A stretch of DNA of 5,890 nucleotides from Methanosarcinales archaeon (GTDB lineage Archaea; Halobacteriota; Syntropharchaeia; Alkanophagales; Methanospirareceae). Location: positions 1 to 5,890 of the forward strand of contig DAOUYX010000106.1 in NCBI GenBank assembly GCA_030665925.1, in the 5' to 3' direction. Positions 4,884-5,890 of this stretch are shown piece by piece; position 1 is the stretch's first letter, and every line of letters starts with the position of its first letter. The position numbers and the translations under genes were made by a program. Under the pieces are notes generated by a model, which was not told the DNA's origin, searched no databases, and saw only the letters and a list, made by a program, of their open reading frames with translations.

Positions 4884-5689
4884 CAGATGCCGCCCTTTAA
4901 TCTAAAAGTCTCCAAAATATTAGCCACATCTTCACACTGGTCCATGGTATCCTCTAAGATATCCACTATCTCTTTAAGCAGCATCCTTTCAAGCACTTCA
5001 TTAGGACTTTCCGTTGGCGTGGTCATCAGTATTTTCAGCCATTTACGATTTATCGTGTCTGCTTCGTTCTCTAATTCGTTTATCCTTATGCAGCATTCTT
5101 CCAACGTTACTTCTTCGTGTTTTATATCCCGCAGACAGCCTACTGCTTTTCTTATTTCCAACGATGCCTCTAAGATAATCGGAGCAAATTCGCTTACCGA
5201 TTCGGGAATTGAGGGTCTTTGAGTAAACGCCAATCGCGCTACTGCCTTTTCCACGCCATCTATTACGTTGTCAAGATTATGGGCGAAATAACGTATATCG
5301 CCCTTCTCCTCCGTGACCCGTGTGTGGTCATAAAACAGGTTCTGTATGATTTGATGAACAACCGAGTCCCCTTCATCTTCCAGTACTTTAAGCTTCTCTC
5401 TGACTTGCGAAAGATTGGAGCTGCGAGAATCGGAACTCAGTGAAAAGGGGGTGGAAGAGCGATACTCAGCACCTAAATCCACCAGCAGTTGCGACGCTTC
5501 CACCGCTTTATCTGCAAGATCTTCAAAGAGGTCAAAGAACTTCCTATCATGTGGCAGAAACATGGACATTTTCTGTAAAACCGCACCGAATAAAATTACC
5601 TTTAGACCGGGACTAAATCTCGGTAACACTGCTCCCTTTCCCTCCTTCTTGATAGCGGCAAACCGCTTCCGCGCCTTACCTTTTTTCAT
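4883..5689 (-). CDS. DUF47 PhoU-like protein, copy 2, cotranslated with pit
   Basis: This PhoU-related DUF47 protein is the expected regulator or assembly partner of the Pit permease it overlaps. Blocks match copy 1, numbered from the ATG at 5689: KFFDLFEDLADKAVEA (50-65), EDEGDSVVHQIIQ (104-116), DIRYFAHNLDNVIDGVEKA (131-149), CCIRINELENEADTINRKW (199-217) and EIVDILEDTMDQCEDVAN (240-257). It differs from copy 1 by a Ser-rich insert (SSTPFSLSSDSRSSN, 78-92) and a basic N-terminal extension of about 40 residues. The start is uncertain. The ATG at 5689 is close to the predicted transcript start and aligns with the copy 1 small ORF. A GTG at 5698 is three codons longer. The ATG at 5569 (MSMFLPHDRKFF) is where the family usually begins and would give 228 residues, but it has no clear ribosome site. 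The protein is 268 residues from the chosen start. Confidence 0.85.
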   Translation of the reverse strand: MKKGKARKRFAAIKKEGKGAVLPRFSPGLKVILFGAVLQKMSMFLPHDRKFFDLFEDLADKAVEASQLLVDLGAEYRSSTPFSLSSDSRSSNLSQVREKLKVLEDEGDSVVHQIIQNLFYDHTRVTEEKGDIRYFAHNLDNVIDGVEKAVARLAFTQRPSIPESVSEFAPIILEASLEIRKAVGCLRDIKHEEVTLEECCIRINELENEADTINRKWLKILMTTPTESPNEVLERMLLKEIVDILEDTMDQCEDVANILETFRLKGGI

Positions 5690-5715
5690 CCCTTGCACAT
5701 AGAAAATGAGATGGC

Positions 5716-5730
5716 TATTTAAACTTTTCT
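5716..5730 (-). promoter_or_regulatory. Core promoter of the DUF47 copy 2-pit operon (BRE + TATA)
   Basis: AGAAAAG followed by TTTAAATA (5716-5723) is a strong archaeal BRE/TATA pair. The expected start is near 5693, only a few bases before the ATG at 5689, so the transcript would be leaderless or nearly so. At the position of the shared element there is only a diverged sequence (TCTATGTGCAAGGGATGA) without the TTACCT/AGGTAA dyad. This promoter may therefore be regulated differently. Confidence 0.72.
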
Positions 5731-5782
5731 AAATTAACATACATGAGAGGGATACTATATAGCTACGCCCCCTTTCCGACAT

Positions 5783-5890
5783 CTAAGAGAGGTAATCTAA
5801 CAATTTCCCGAAAGCTCTGCTTCTGTGTGACACGCGATTCTTTTCCCCGGTGCTCATCTCCGCGAAAGTCTTCTCCGCTCCCTCGAATTC
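5783..5890 (-). CDS. rdgB: XTP/dITP diphosphatase (HAM1/RdgB family), C-terminal fragment
   Basis: This is a partial gene: 35 codons enter from the right edge and end at a TAG (5783-5785). The peptide has TFAEMSTGEKNRVSHRSRA followed by FGKLLDYLS. This matches the conserved C-terminal end of the HAM1/RdgB family: the TFAEM block, then E-K-N-x-x-S-H-R-x-R-A, then a K-L-x-x-Y-L helix. The SHR residues belong to the base-recognition region. The enzyme hydrolyses non-canonical purine triphosphates (XTP, ITP, dITP) to monophosphate plus pyrophosphate, cleaning the nucleotide pool. The N-terminal part lies outside the window. It is about 50 bp upstream of the DUF47 copy 2 promoter and is probably a separate transcription unit. 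Confidence 0.85.
   Translation of the reverse strand, partial: EFEGAEKTFAEMSTGEKNRVSHRSRAFGKLLDYLS

Noticed and set aside
5790..5800. TTAGATTACCT on the minus strand, also present at 3706-3716 in the DUF47 copy 1 operator
   Set aside because: Here the 11-mer lies in the last codons of the RdgB-like gene (encoding LDYL). It lacks the second dyad arm and the GGAGGT context, so a chance match is more likely than a second operator.
5885..5890. GAATTC (EcoRI site) at the very right end, possibly a clone boundary
   Set aside because: The rdgB-like reading frame reads through it, and a single 6-bp site at an edge cannot distinguish a cloning junction from chance.
1..5890. CRISPR arrays, tRNA/rRNA genes, insertion sequences
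   Set aside because: I saw no regularly spaced repeats, cloverleaf-like sequence, transposase motifs or terminal inverted repeats; nearly all the DNA is accounted for by the genes and promoters listed.

Overview
The window is archaeal. Three upstream regions carry an A-rich BRE followed by a TATA box (TTTAAATA or TTATATAT) about 26 bp before the expected transcription start. Shine-Dalgarno sites are GGAGGT or GAGGTG. The phosphate-binding protein ends in a PGF-CTERM sorting signal, the archaeosortase substrate tail of euryarchaea. Moderate GC content and this gene set fit a methanogen or ANME-type euryarchaeon, but the exact lineage is inference.

Every gene I can support is on the minus strand, so the window is best read from right to left. 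At the right edge is the C-terminal 35 codons of a HAM1/RdgB-type XTP/dITP diphosphatase. Next comes a promoter and a two-gene operon: a DUF47 PhoU-like protein (copy 2) whose stop overlaps the start of a PiT-family phosphate permease (TGATG). A promoter region then drives a 26-codon small ORF, a second DUF47 paralog (copy 1) and a PHP-domain phosphoesterase, packed with overlaps or a 1-nt gap. A further promoter drives pstS, a calcineurin-type metallophosphoesterase and the start of pstC, which runs off the left edge.

The window is therefore a phosphorus-acquisition island. It combines low-affinity Pit with two DUF47 partners, high-affinity Pst, and two unrelated phosphoesterases embedded in the transport operons. 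The likely logic is that the phosphoesterases release or process phosphate from phosphorylated compounds while Pit and Pst import it. DUF47 proteins would tune Pit or report phosphate status; this coupling is inference from context.

The most notable signal is a shared promoter architecture at pstS and at the DUF47 copy 1 operon. Each has an AT-rich 14-mer exactly 37 nt upstream of the TATA box. Each also has a near-identical 21-nt element at the predicted transcription start (19 of 21 identical). That element contains the dyad TTACCT-N9-AGGTAA and overlaps the Shine-Dalgarno. It is a candidate archaeal phosphate operator or SD-sequestering leader. A second point is the small ORF ahead of DUF47 copy 1, which looks homologous to the in-frame N-terminal extension of DUF47 copy 2.
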